64,000 bases of DNA from Bacteroidales bacterium. GTDB taxonomy: Bacteria > Bacteroidota > Bacteroidia > Bacteroidales > JAQUTK01. A program made the translations under genes and the position numbers. Position 1 is the stretch's first letter. The number at the start of each line of letters is the position of its first letter. The stretch covers positions 1 through 64,000 of the forward strand of contig JAQUTK010000016.1 in the NCBI GenBank assembly GCA_028709785.1. Reading direction: 5' to 3'. Of this stretch, positions 56,472-64,000 are shown one piece after another. The notes under the pieces were generated by a model that did no database searches, was not told where the DNA came from, and saw nothing but the letters and a program-made list of their open reading frames with translations.

Positions 56472-57878
56472 ATGGATAAATTAAACAGAGTCAGAATTGC
56501 TGACATACTGAAAATGCAGTCGTTTGGACAAACCATCAATGTAAAAGGATGGGTCAGAACGAAAAGAGGTAGCAAAACGGTTAGTTTCATTGCATTGAAC
56601 GATGGAACGATCATACATAATCTGCAAATTGTAGCTGAACTTGCCAACTTTGACGAGGAGGTGATGAAACAGATTACAACAGGTGCGTGTATCAGTGTGA
56701 ATGGTGTAGTAGTAGAGTCATTCGGACAAGGTCAGCATGTGGAAATCCAGGCAAAAGAGATCGAAGTGCTGGGTACCGCTGATCCGTTGACCTATCCGCT
56801 GCAGAAAAAAGGCCATTCCCTTGAATATCTGCGCGAGATCGCTCACCTTCGTCCGCGTACAAATACGTTTGGCGCTGTTTTTCGTATCCGTCATAACATG
56901 GCTATGGCTATCCATACGTTCTTTCATGAAAGAGGATTTTATTATTTTCATACACCAATCATCACTGCGTCAGACTGTGAAGGTGCCGGACAGATGTTTC
57001 AGGTGACTACAATGAATCTGTATGATCTGAAGAAAGATGAAAATGGTGCTATTGACTATACCAATGATTTCTTTGGCAAACAGGCCAGCCTGACTGTTTC
57101 TGGTCAGCTGGAAGGCGAACTTGCAGCGATGGCTCTCGGAGCTGTATATACATTCGGACCGACATTCCGCGCTGAAAATTCAAATACTCCCCGCCATTTG
57201 GCCGAGTTTTGGATGATTGAACCGGAAGTTGCTTTCAATGATATTTTTGATAACATGCAACTCGCAGAGGATTTCATCAAATATTGTGTGAAATGGGCAC
57301 TTGACAATTGTATGGATGATCTGGCTTTTCTTGCCGAACATTTCGACAAAGAGCTGATCAGCAGATTGCAATCCGTTGTTGAATGTGAATTTGTGCGTCT
57401 GCCTTATACAGAAGGAGTTCGTATTCTGGAAGAGGCTGTTGCTAACGGTCATACCTTTGAGTTTCCTGTGGGATGGGGAACAGACTTAGCTTCTGAGCAT
57501 GAGCGGTTCCTCGTGGAAAACCACTTTAAGAAACCGGTTATCCTTACAGACTACCCGAAAGAGATCAAGGCTTTCTATATGAAGCAGAATGAAGATGGCA
57601 AGACAGTGCGTGCAATGGATGTCTTGTTCCCTAAAATCGGTGAGATCATCGGTGGCTCGGAACGTGAATCTGATCTTGACAAACTGTCCAAACGTATTGA
57701 AGAGATGAATATCCCAATGAAAGATATGTGGTGGTACCTGGATACCCGTCGTTTCGGAACAGCTCCACATGCAGGATTCGGACTCGGATTTGAACGTCTG
57801 CTGTTATTTGTCACAGGTATGGCAAACATCCGTGACGTGATTCCTTTCCCTCGTACTCCGAATAATGCGGAATTCTGA
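56472..57878 (+). CDS. asnS: Asparaginyl-tRNA synthetase
   Basis: 468 residues, full length. N-terminal OB-fold anticodon domain ([22 protein letters not shown]), then the class II core with motif 2 [19 protein letters not shown] near 233 and motif 3 [16 protein letters not shown] near 435. It charges tRNA-Asn. The gene ends the purB-rluB-asnS unit, with a terminator 33 bases after the stop. Confidence 0.95.
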   Translation: MDKLNRVRIADILKMQSFGQTINVKGWVRTKRGSKTVSFIALNDGTIIHNLQIVAELANFDEEVMKQITTGACISVNGVVVESFGQGQHVEIQAKEIEVLGTADPLTYPLQKKGHSLEYLREIAHLRPRTNTFGAVFRIRHNMAMAIHTFFHERGFYYFHTPIITASDCEGAGQMFQVTTMNLYDLKKDENGAIDYTNDFFGKQASLTVSGQLEGELAAMALGAVYTFGPTFRAENSNTPRHLAEFWMIEPEVAFNDIFDNMQLAEDFIKYCVKWALDNCMDDLAFLAEHFDKELISRLQSVVECEFVRLPYTEGVRILEEAVANGHTFEFPVGWGTDLASEHERFLVENHFKKPVILTDYPKEIKAFYMKQNEDGKTVRAMDVLFPKIGEIIGGSERESDLDKLSKRIEEMNIPMKDMWWYLDTRRFGTAPHAGFGLGFERLLLFVTGMANIRDVIPFPRTPNNAEF

Positions 57879-57910
57879 TCGATCATCCGACTGAACAATC
57901 AATTATAGTT

Positions 57911-57948
57911 GAAGTTCCAAAGGTTTTCCCTTTGGAACTTCTTGTTTT
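57911..57948 (+). terminator. Terminator after asnS
   Basis: A 12-bp AAGTTCCAAAGG/CCTTTGGAACTT stem with a short loop and a TTGTTTTT tail. Confidence 0.85.
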
Positions 57949-57952
57949 TACG

Positions 57953-57960
57953 TACTTTTG
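57953..57960 (+). promoter_or_regulatory. -7 promoter element very close to a start codon
   Basis: TACTTTTG, only 6 bases before the ATG at 57967, immediately after the asnS terminator. Confidence 0.5.
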
Positions 57961-57966
57961 TGATGT

Positions 57967-58992
57967 ATGTACAGACTCTATACGCTTTGCCAATCAAAGG
58001 AATGGTTGCAGATCATCCAGCGGATGCCGGAATATGATTTTTATGATACTCCGGAGTATCATCAGTTGGACACAGACGGAGATGCTCTCTTGTTTGTCTA
58101 TGAGGAAAATGAAACGACTGTCTGTCTGCCAATGATTCTCCGTGAGATACCCGGCACCAGCTACAAGGATGTAACATCTGTCTATGGATATGCCGGACCA
58201 CTGATTAACAAGCCGAAGATGACTTCGGTTGTTGGAACGGGGTTTCGAAAAAGCCTGAACGAGTTCTTTCAGAAAGAAAAGGTTGTCTCCGCATTCGCCC
58301 GCTTGAATCCGCTGAAAGAACAGCAAACTGAATTATTGGAAGGACTTGGAAAAACCTGTTTTCTGAATCAGACCGTTTATATGGATCTGACACTTTCACT
58401 AGAGGATCAAAGGAAGATGTACTGCCAATCATTGAGAAGACAGCTTCGACGCATGGCAGAAAAAGGGATTAAGAGTGAGGTAGCCTCATCAGCAGAAGAG
58501 TGGCTCACATTTGGCAAAATGTATCATGCGTCCATGAAACAACGAAATGCCGCACCCCACTATTTCTTTCCTGATTCTTATTTCTTGGGCCTCAGAAAGG
58601 CAGATTCATTTCAAACACAACTATTACTGAGCCGTTATCAGGGCGAGATCATTGCAGGTGGTTTGTTTACCCTATGCAACGGGACGATGCAATATCACCT
58701 CGGTGCTGTCAAAAACGAATATATATCCTTCTCGCCCCTCAAACAGATATTGGACGAAGCACGCCAAAGAGGAAGCAAAGAAGGAATGCAGATCTTTCAT
58801 CTGGGTGGAGGCCATGGAGGTGATGAGAGTCCGCTGTTTGCATTCAAATCACGCTTCTCTCCTCTACGGAAAGAATTCAGAGTCTGGAAATACTGTACAA
58901 ATGAAGAAGTATATACTCAACTTATAAAGGCGGGAAACGGGGCTGAATACTTAACTGAGATCCCCTATTTCCCTCTATACCGATTTATTTAA
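57967..58992 (+). CDS. FemAB/GNAT-like acyltransferase family protein
   Basis: 341 residues. The C-terminal half has RYQGEIIAGGLFTLCNGTMQYHLGA near 219 and FHLGGGHGG near 278, matching the acetyltransferase_6 (FemAB-like) fold that adds aminoacyl or acyl groups to peptidoglycan or other acceptors. The N-terminal half carries a related fold. The acceptor is unknown. A -7 box lies so close that the transcript would be almost leaderless. Confidence 0.75.
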   Translation: MYRLYTLCQSKEWLQIIQRMPEYDFYDTPEYHQLDTDGDALLFVYEENETTVCLPMILREIPGTSYKDVTSVYGYAGPLINKPKMTSVVGTGFRKSLNEFFQKEKVVSAFARLNPLKEQQTELLEGLGKTCFLNQTVYMDLTLSLEDQRKMYCQSLRRQLRRMAEKGIKSEVASSAEEWLTFGKMYHASMKQRNAAPHYFFPDSYFLGLRKADSFQTQLLLSRYQGEIIAGGLFTLCNGTMQYHLGAVKNEYISFSPLKQILDEARQRGSKEGMQIFHLGGGHGGDESPLFAFKSRFSPLRKEFRVWKYCTNEEVYTQLIKAGNGAEYLTEIPYFPLYRFI

Positions 58993-59040
58993 GCGATTCA
59001 GAGAAAGAGTTCAGATAAGAAGTAACACCTCGATCAGTCA

Positions 59041-59505
59041 CTAAAAAGGAAGCGATTCGGGATTGATATCCTCAGTAATCGCAAGAATGCTATCGACCAC
59101 ATATTTACTATATCCGCGCCACGGAAGAGCCCCTTTATACTCCTTATAATGGAGTTCAACCTGCTTACCACCACTACGCATCAATCGTTCTGCAAGATCT
59201 TTACGTTCCACAGAAAAAAGGAACTCGTTGGATTGGATTCCATGAGTTGATTCACTGCTGCTATAGCCACTCTGGATCATTTTTCCTTCATAAGTCTTGA
59301 ACAGATACCCTTTGTAAACCACATAGTTCAGTTGTCCGGCTTTGACTCCTTCTCCAAATACAAAGTAATATTTGAAGTAGCCATAGCCTCCTCCGCCAAT
59401 CAAAAGGAGGAGGAAAAGCAGGAAGAAAAATCTCAGACATCCGCGTTTCTTCTTTTCCGGCTGAGGATCTTCTACATCAAAGTATTCATTCTTCGTTTCT
59501 TCCAT
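59041..59505 (-). CDS. Membrane-anchored hypothetical protein
   Basis: 154 residues. An acidic head (residues 1-17) and a KKKRG stop-transfer patch precede one hydrophobic span (about 24-45), then a mixed soluble domain. The topology suggests an inner-membrane protein with a periplasmic domain. It resembles short Bacteroidales proteins of unknown function. I cannot assign a role. Confidence 0.6.
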   Translation of the reverse strand: MEETKNEYFDVEDPQPEKKKRGCLRFFFLLFLLLLIGGGGYGYFKYYFVFGEGVKAGQLNYVVYKGYLFKTYEGKMIQSGYSSSESTHGIQSNEFLFSVERKDLAERLMRSGGKQVELHYKEYKGALPWRGYSKYVVDSILAITEDINPESLPF

Positions 59506-59567
59506 AATCTTCGGAATATTTATTTAGAGAGACAACTTCTTCAGTTTACATTGAAACATACGGAAAC

Positions 59568-60509
59568 TCAATTCTTTTCGTCTTCGTTCTCAACAAGAAT
59601 ACTGCTTGTTTTCTTATTCTTTATGATCAAAGATAAAAAGATACTACCGAGTAAGATTGTCAGTGTGACCAGCAAGGAAACAATGGAATTAATTTCCACA
59701 AAGTGTTCCGATAGCATCTTTATCCCGATAAAACAGAGGACAAATCCGATACCGTACTTAAGCATCCAGAATTTATCTATTATACTCAACAATACAAAAT
59801 AGAGAGCTCTGAGTCCAAGAACAGCCATAATATTACTCGAATACAATATAAAGGAATCATTTGAAACACCTAAAGCCGCCGGAATGGAGTCAACCGCAAA
59901 CACGATATCAGTGGACTCGATCATCAGCAGCACAATAAACATCAATGTTGGGATATACTGTTTCCCTGATTTAATGAAGAAATTGTGTCCATCATAGTTC
60001 GGATAAATCTTAAAATGCTTTTTAAAATACTTTACGAGACTGTTTTCTTCGATCTTTGTCTCTTCCTCATCTGTAAAGACGATCTTAAATCCTGAATAGA
60101 TCAGGAATAGTCCAAACAGATATAAGATCCAGGCAAATTTTGATACGACTGCAACACCAAAGATTATAAAAATACCTCTCATCACAATAGCTCCCAATAT
60201 ACCATAGAACAAACACCGGTGTTGATATTGAGCCGGAGTAGCAAAGAACGTAAATATAAGTGAGATGACAAACAGATTGTCTATGCTTAGCGATTTCTCA
60301 AGAACATAAGCGGTAAACCATTGAGAACCACGTTCCGGTCCATATTCATACCACATAAATGCGCCAAACAAACAGGATATTGCAATCCAGACAACGCTCC
60401 AAAACAGAGACTCTTTGAAATTAAAGACATGGTCTTTCTTGTGAAAGACACCAAGATCAAATGCCAAAAGAACTGACACAAATACAAGAAAAAAGAACCA
60501 ATGCATCAT
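59568..60509 (-). CDS. TerC-family integral membrane protein
   Basis: 313 residues from the ATG at 60509. A longer frame from 60863 would overlap the mazG gene and is rejected. About eight membrane spans. EKSLSIDNLFVISLIF near 66 and ESTDIVFAVDSIPAALGVSND near 190 hold the two conserved acidic motifs of the TerC/Alx family. These proteins export manganese or other metals, or support tellurite resistance. Divergent from mazG. Confidence 0.85.
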   Translation of the reverse strand: MMHWFFFLVFVSVLLAFDLGVFHKKDHVFNFKESLFWSVVWIAISCLFGAFMWYEYGPERGSQWFTAYVLEKSLSIDNLFVISLIFTFFATPAQYQHRCLFYGILGAIVMRGIFIIFGVAVVSKFAWILYLFGLFLIYSGFKIVFTDEEETKIEENSLVKYFKKHFKIYPNYDGHNFFIKSGKQYIPTLMFIVLLMIESTDIVFAVDSIPAALGVSNDSFILYSSNIMAVLGLRALYFVLLSIIDKFWMLKYGIGFVLCFIGIKMLSEHFVEINSIVSLLVTLTILLGSIFLSLIIKNKKTSSILVENEDEKN

Positions 60510-60599
60510 TATTAGAATAGTACTTATTAAGAGAAGAGCTCTCTCCCCTCTTCTGTCTTTTAAATTCCTGCAAATGTAAGAAAAATTCTTCCCATTGTT

Positions 60600-60607
60600 T
60601 ACCTTTG
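60600..60607 (+). promoter_or_regulatory. -7 promoter element for mazG
   Basis: TACCTTTG, 44 bases before the mazG ATG. Confidence 0.55.
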
Positions 60608-60651
60608 CAGACAGAAAATGGATTAGTAACAGATTGAACAAGAGAAAACAA

Positions 60652-61434
60652 ATGAGTACACGGGAAGAAAAGCTGGAAGCTTTTGGCAGATTATTGGATG
60701 TAATGGACGAGCTGCGGGCAAAATGTCCATGGGATGCCAAACAAACAAACGAGAGTTTACGTCCAAACACGATAGAAGAGGTATATGAGCTCTCAGAAGC
60801 TATTCTGAAAAATGAAAAAGACGAACTCGTAAAAGAGTTGGGCGACGTATTACTGCATATCATCTTTTATGCCAAGATAGGAGAAGAGAAAAATGACTTC
60901 GACGTAAAGTCTGTTTGCGACAAGCTTTGCGAAAAACTCATTTTCCGTCATCCGCACGTATTTGGGACAACGCAAGTGGATGGTTCAAAGCAAGTGGAAC
61001 AGAATTGGGAAGCGCTCAAGTTGAAAGAGAAAGGGGGTAACAAAACCGTCCTTTCCGGAGTCCCGACCTCCCTTCCTGCCATGATAAAGGCACAACGCAT
61101 TCAGGAAAAAGCACGCAACGCCGGCTTCGACTGGGAAGAACGCGAACAGGTATGGGAAAAAGTACAAGAGGAAATCAATGAAGTGAAAGCAGAAATCGCC
61201 TTTATGAATCAGGAGAAAATGGAAGCCGAATTTGGTGATCTGATCTTCAGTATTATCAACACAGCGCGGCTCTATCACATTAACCCGGACTCTGCCTTGG
61301 AAAGAACCAATCAGAAGTTTATCTCCCGATTCAATTATCTCGAATCAAAATCGCTCGAGCAAGGGCGAAAGCTGAAAGAGATGACTTTGGATGAAATGGA
61401 GTGTTTGTGGCAGGAAGCAAAAAAAAGAGAATAG
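60652..61434 (+). CDS. mazG: Nucleoside triphosphate pyrophosphohydrolase MazG
   Basis: 260 residues from the ATG at 60652. Both MazG domains are present, with CPWDAKQTNESLRPNTIEEVYE near 25 and ELGDVLLHIIFYAKIGEE near 63, then a second EFGDLIFSIINTARL near 203 carrying the acidic Mg-binding helices. It removes non-canonical NTPs and lowers ppGpp-related signals. A terminator separates it from the convergent spy-like gene. Confidence 0.9.
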   Translation: MSTREEKLEAFGRLLDVMDELRAKCPWDAKQTNESLRPNTIEEVYELSEAILKNEKDELVKELGDVLLHIIFYAKIGEEKNDFDVKSVCDKLCEKLIFRHPHVFGTTQVDGSKQVEQNWEALKLKEKGGNKTVLSGVPTSLPAMIKAQRIQEKARNAGFDWEEREQVWEKVQEEINEVKAEIAFMNQEKMEAEFGDLIFSIINTARLYHINPDSALERTNQKFISRFNYLESKSLEQGRKLKEMTLDEMECLWQEAKKRE

Positions 61435-61452
61435 CAAATGGCAGACGTTTAT

Positions 61453-61488
61453 AAACAAAGAAGGGACTTTTCAGTCCCTTCTTTGTTT
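61453..61488. terminator. Bidirectional terminator between convergent genes
   Basis: A 16-bp perfect stem (AAACAAAGAAGGGACT with its complement) and a 4-base loop, between mazG and the sigma operon end. Confidence 0.85.
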
Positions 61489-61497
61489 GTTATAAGT

Positions 61498-61983
61498 TTA
61501 ATCTCTTCTTGGTCGATCTTCTCTTCCTCTTCTCTCCACTTGTTTCAGCAGTTCGTTTTGAAAATTATTCTCTGCTTCATACAGTTTGCTTATTTTCTCA
61601 GGAGAGAGAATCTTCTCAAGCTTATTATAATAAATCTTCTCAGTCTGAGCCTTCTTTATCTCAAGTTCTATCTGCGCGTCATTGGCCTTCTTATAATCCT
61701 GAGGAGTTGCATCGCCCTCTCTCTCTTTCTTATTCAGATTAAAGAACGCATTCCGTTGCTCTATATGCAAAGTCCATCTCTTCATAGACAACTCGTCATA
61801 TACAGGCCAAAAGCGCTGACTTTCCTCTCTCGTTAATCCGACGGCTTTTGTGATAAATTCTTTCCGTTTTGCCTCAAAAGCCTCTCTTCCCGCTTTCCGC
61901 TGAGCATCTTCTCTGGGCTGAGCAAATCCCGGAACAGATAAGAAGACAATTAACAAACACAACAGACACTTTTTCATTTTCAT
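61498..61983 (-). CDS. Periplasmic Spy/CpxP-like helical protein
   Basis: 161 residues with a signal peptide (about 1-22, GFAQ). The mature part is charged and helical, with LTREESQRFWPVYDEL near 49 and LEKILSPEKISKLYEAE near 122, typical of Spy-like or heavy-metal-sensor (CnrX/ZraP) periplasmic proteins. It is the last gene of the ECF sigma operon. It may act as chaperone or as sensor of envelope state. The family match is moderate. Confidence 0.65.
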   Translation of the reverse strand: MKMKKCLLCLLIVFLSVPGFAQPREDAQRKAGREAFEAKRKEFITKAVGLTREESQRFWPVYDELSMKRWTLHIEQRNAFFNLNKKEREGDATPQDYKKANDAQIELEIKKAQTEKIYYNKLEKILSPEKISKLYEAENNFQNELLKQVERRGREDRPRRD

Positions 61984-61988
61984 TTGTT

Positions 61989-62324
61989 TTATTCTCCCGA
62001 TTCCAAATATTCGTACAACGTATAGGTATCTACTGATGAAAGCAGATATTCATCTGTAGCTTGTTCTACTATAGAGTTTGTGTCATCCACACCGGACGTA
62101 AGCCCGGTATACACCCGGATCATGCATGTTATTCCGATAAACATCGCAGCAAGATAAACATACGGTCTTACACGCATCCACATGGATACCACCGGAGCTT
62201 CCTGTACTACAGGCTCTTCCAGACGTTCCATAACAGTCGAAGTCAAATTTTCAAAATAACCTTCCGGCACTTTGAAAGGATTTTGCTTTCCTGCTATTTT
62301 GAGTATGTCGTTCTCTTTTTCCAT
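61989..62324 (-). CDS. Probable anti-sigma factor, membrane-anchored
   Basis: 111 residues. The cytoplasmic N-terminus (FKVPEGYFENLTSTVMERL) matches the helical segment seen in Bacteroidetes anti-sigma proteins. One membrane span lies at about 52-70, and a short periplasmic tail follows. It sits between the sigma factor and the Spy-like gene, so it presumably holds the sigma factor inactive until a periplasmic signal arrives. This is position-based inference. Confidence 0.6.
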   Translation of the reverse strand: MEKENDILKIAGKQNPFKVPEGYFENLTSTVMERLEEPVVQEAPVVSMWMRVRPYVYLAAMFIGITCMIRVYTGLTSGVDDTNSIVEQATDEYLLSSVDTYTLYEYLESGE

Positions 62325-62372
62325 ACTATTTCTTTTTAACTTATCCTTTTGACTACTTTTAAGAGTGAAGGT

Positions 62373-62924
62373 TTAATCATTGTTTGCAAAGAAATCTTCA
62401 ATTTTCTTTACCGCATAATGATAAGAGGCCTTTAACGCCCCTACAGAGGTGCCCAGCACATCAGAAATTTCTTCATATTTCATTTCCTGATAGTACTTCA
62501 TATTAAATACCAGCCGTTGTTTGTCGGGAAGTTGAAGAATTGCTTCCTGCAACTTTTTCTGAATCTCATCCCCTGAAAACTCTTCCGGAGCCTCCAAAGT
62601 CCGCAATAAACTACCGTCCACATCATCCAGCGCAATGCCGGCCATTTGTTTTTGCTTATTGAGGAACGTGATGCACTCATTTACTGCAATCCGGTAGAGC
62701 CATGTGGAAATACGAGCCTCTCCCCGAAAACTATCCAGATTCGTCCACGCTTTAATAAATGTGTTTTGCAACAAATCATTGGCGTCTTCATGAGAAAGCA
62801 CCATCCGTCTGATCTGCCAATATATTTGTTCAGAGAAGGAATTAACCACGACTTCAAATGCCTTCCGACACGTACGCGGATCTTCAAACTGACGAATGAG
62901 CTCTTTTTCCTGATTTTCCTCCAT
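62373..62924 (-). CDS. ECF-type RNA polymerase sigma factor
   Basis: 183 residues. Region 2 (NDLLQNTFIKAWTNLDSFRGEARISTWLYRIAVN, about 47-80) and region 4 (LPDKQRLVFNMKYYQEMKYEEISDVLGTSVGALKASYHYAVKK, about 133-175) are complete. No extra regulatory domain. It is followed by the anti-sigma-like and Spy-like genes and preceded by six bases from the small sorting-domain gene. Confidence 0.85.
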   Translation of the reverse strand: MEENQEKELIRQFEDPRTCRKAFEVVVNSFSEQIYWQIRRMVLSHEDANDLLQNTFIKAWTNLDSFRGEARISTWLYRIAVNECITFLNKQKQMAGIALDDVDGSLLRTLEAPEEFSGDEIQKKLQEAILQLPDKQRLVFNMKYYQEMKYEEISDVLGTSVGALKASYHYAVKKIEDFFANND

Positions 62925-62930
62925 GAATCC

Positions 62931-63239
62931 TTATTTTAAGGCCGTCTTACGTACTATATCACCAACCTTCACAATGTAGTATCCTTTGGGCAGATGAAGG
63001 TAGAACTCTTGATTCGCACTATTGATCTTACGAGAGACAACCTGAACGCCTACAATACTAAAAACTTCCAACTTCAGATTTGCCGGAGCATTTTGGACGG
63101 AAATTTTGTTGCTATCAATTGACACAGTCATTGATGACTGGGCAGATTCTGCCAGAATCACCTTGTCTTCTTTTACCTGAGCTTGCGACATAGTCACAAA
63201 CGCAAGGAAAAACAATACAATGACTGATACTTTTTTCAT
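62931..63239 (-). CDS. Small secreted protein made of a type IX sorting domain
   Basis: 102 residues from the ATG at 63239; a GTG two codons earlier is less likely. A signal peptide ends near residue 20 (MSQAQ), then about 80 residues match the C-terminal sorting domain of T9SS cargo (LKLEVFSIVGVQVVSRKI and GYYIVKVGDIVRKTALK). There is no passenger domain. It stands six bases before the ECF sigma gene and after the sprA 3' end, so it may be a structural or signalling part of the secretion system. Confidence 0.6.
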   Translation of the reverse strand: MKKVSVIVLFFLAFVTMSQAQVKEDKVILAESAQSSMTVSIDSNKISVQNAPANLKLEVFSIVGVQVVSRKINSANQEFYLHLPKGYYIVKVGDIVRKTALK

Positions 63240-63262
63240 TTCCACGTCTCTTAAAGTTCGGA

Positions 63263-63270
63263 CAAAGTTA
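63263..63270 (-). promoter_or_regulatory. -7 promoter element upstream of the sorting-domain/sigma unit
   Basis: Minus strand TAACTTTG, about 24 bases from the ATG, within the short gap after sprA. Confidence 0.45.
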
Positions 63271-63345
63271 ACACTTCTCTTATTATTACAAGATTAAAAA
63301 CAACTGTTTTTTATAAAAAGCGACCAATCAGTTCTTCAGCTGCCA

Positions 63346-64000
63346 TTATCTGTTTAAAGAGAATTGGAGACTGACACCAAACGCCGAACTTGTTACCGGA
63401 TAGGCCGAGGATGAAATAAGCGGGCGATTCAACTGCCGGTCGTAATAGGCTTTGATCGTTAATGTCCGGCTAAAGGTATATTCGGCCATCATGCCCAATA
63501 TGACATTTTGATTACCGTTTGTAGCCTGCGTATAATTATCTTCTATCTTCCGCAGCAGAGCCGATTGATTCTTCAACGTGAAGTTGGCCGTAACATTCAA
63601 GTCATTATTTGCTCCTGCACCTGAGGTGGTTAAGCCCAGTACTTTACTGAAATTGGTAAACTTATATCCCAACTTCACTGAATAATCATTGCTTCGTGAC
63701 TCCACGATCTGGTAAGCCGAAATATTGAGAGACATATTGCGCGAACGTTTTACATCAAATCCGGCGGTAATATTGTTTTGCCAGGTAGTGCTCACTCCAA
63801 ATAAAGGAGAAAAACTTTCGTTGAGGGAGACAGATGTGATGTCGTACGGCGAGGAAGGAACAGGAAGACCGGTGGCCACATCACTGACAAATCCAAGGTC
63901 ACTACCCGTGCCGGCGCCTACCCAACTGGAATAGGAACTGTATGAAGAGACATTATACATACAGGTATAGGCATGACTCAGCGTTAAGACCTTTAGCCAT
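63346..64000 (-). CDS. sprA: SprA (Sov) T9SS outer-membrane translocon, C-terminal part
   Basis: The frame is open to the right window edge, so only the last 218 residues are visible. They match the SprA C-terminus: an SHAY segment followed by MYNVSSYSSYSS, then a long beta-barrel tail with VESRSNDYSVKLGYKF, TANFTLKNQSALLRKIEDN and SSAFGVSLQFSLNR. SprA is the large channel through which type IX secretion cargo crosses the outer membrane. A stop at 63346 ends the protein as in other family members. Confidence 0.75.
   Translation of the reverse strand, partial: WLKVLTLSHAYTCMYNVSSYSSYSSWVGAGTGSDLGFVSDVATGLPVPSSPYDITSVSLNESFSPLFGVSTTWQNNITAGFDVKRSRNMSLNISAYQIVESRSNDYSVKLGYKFTNFSKVLGLTTSGAGANNDLNVTANFTLKNQSALLRKIEDNYTQATNGNQNVILGMMAEYTFSRTLTIKAYYDRQLNRPLISSSAYPVTSSAFGVSLQFSLNR

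Noticed and set aside
60510-60863. N-terminal extension of terC to 60863
   Set aside because: It overlaps mazG and its promoter and carries no TerC similarity. The ATG at 60509 gives the normal start.

Overview
The window is chromosomal DNA of a Bacteroidales bacterium. Many genes are preceded by the Bacteroidetes -7 element TAnnTTTG and few by a Shine-Dalgarno site. Other markers are a secreted BspA-like repeat protein, the C-terminus of the SprA-type translocon, Bacteroidales-style fused nucleoside kinase and pseudouridine synthase, and secreted GH2/GH27/GH30 enzymes. The genus (Bacteroides, Parabacteroides or a relative) cannot be fixed from this sequence alone.

Bases 1-18,900 form a dense defence island, almost all on the minus strand. 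From right to left as transcribed: a hipB-hipA toxin-antitoxin pair that runs directly into an mcrB-mcrC methyl-dependent restriction pair (one apparent four-gene operon); an AAA+/DUF4143 ATPase overlapping a 968-residue primase-helicase-PLD fusion; a damaged AbiE-type antitoxin on the plus strand; a RloA/RloB pair; and a Gabija-like gajA-gajB pair. Spacers in this island carry twin hairpins, tandem palindromes in front of a predicted 33-residue membrane peptide, an operator-like triple half-site, and traces of a decayed gene.

Bases 18,900-36,900 are accessory metabolism and envelope genes: an acyltransferase-3 protein, a tandem-domain esterase, an alpha-galactosidase, a beta-galactosidase, a PGN_0703-type putative endonuclease, a GH30 glycosidase, a preA without its preT partner, the BspA-like protein, and a three-gene lipid/glycan membrane cluster (CDP-alcohol phosphatidyltransferase, GtrA, PlsC-like). 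An inverted-repeat-bracketed block of four 21-bp tandem repeats lies before the alpha-galactosidase. No SusC/SusD pair is present, so this is not a standard polysaccharide utilisation locus.

Bases 37,000-64,000 are mainly housekeeping: an orphan AbiEi-like antitoxin, YeiH transporter with LysR regulator, lipocalin, ndk and an M23 peptidase, riboflavin synthase and nitroreductase, nucleoside kinase, slyD-aroC, a MalY-like lyase divergent from a HAD phosphatase, an RluA-type synthase, tetR-fabG, initiator tRNA-Met, two tRNA-Val genes, purB-rluB-asnS, a FemAB/GNAT-like protein, terC and mazG. The right edge has an ECF sigma factor operon beside a small sorting-domain protein and the 3' end of sprA. 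Terminator hairpins separate most of these units.

The strongest candidates for undescribed biology are the hipBA-mcrBC operon with an EVE-like domain inserted in the McrB ATPase, and the primase-helicase-PLD plus ATPase pair under a possible autoregulatory operator.
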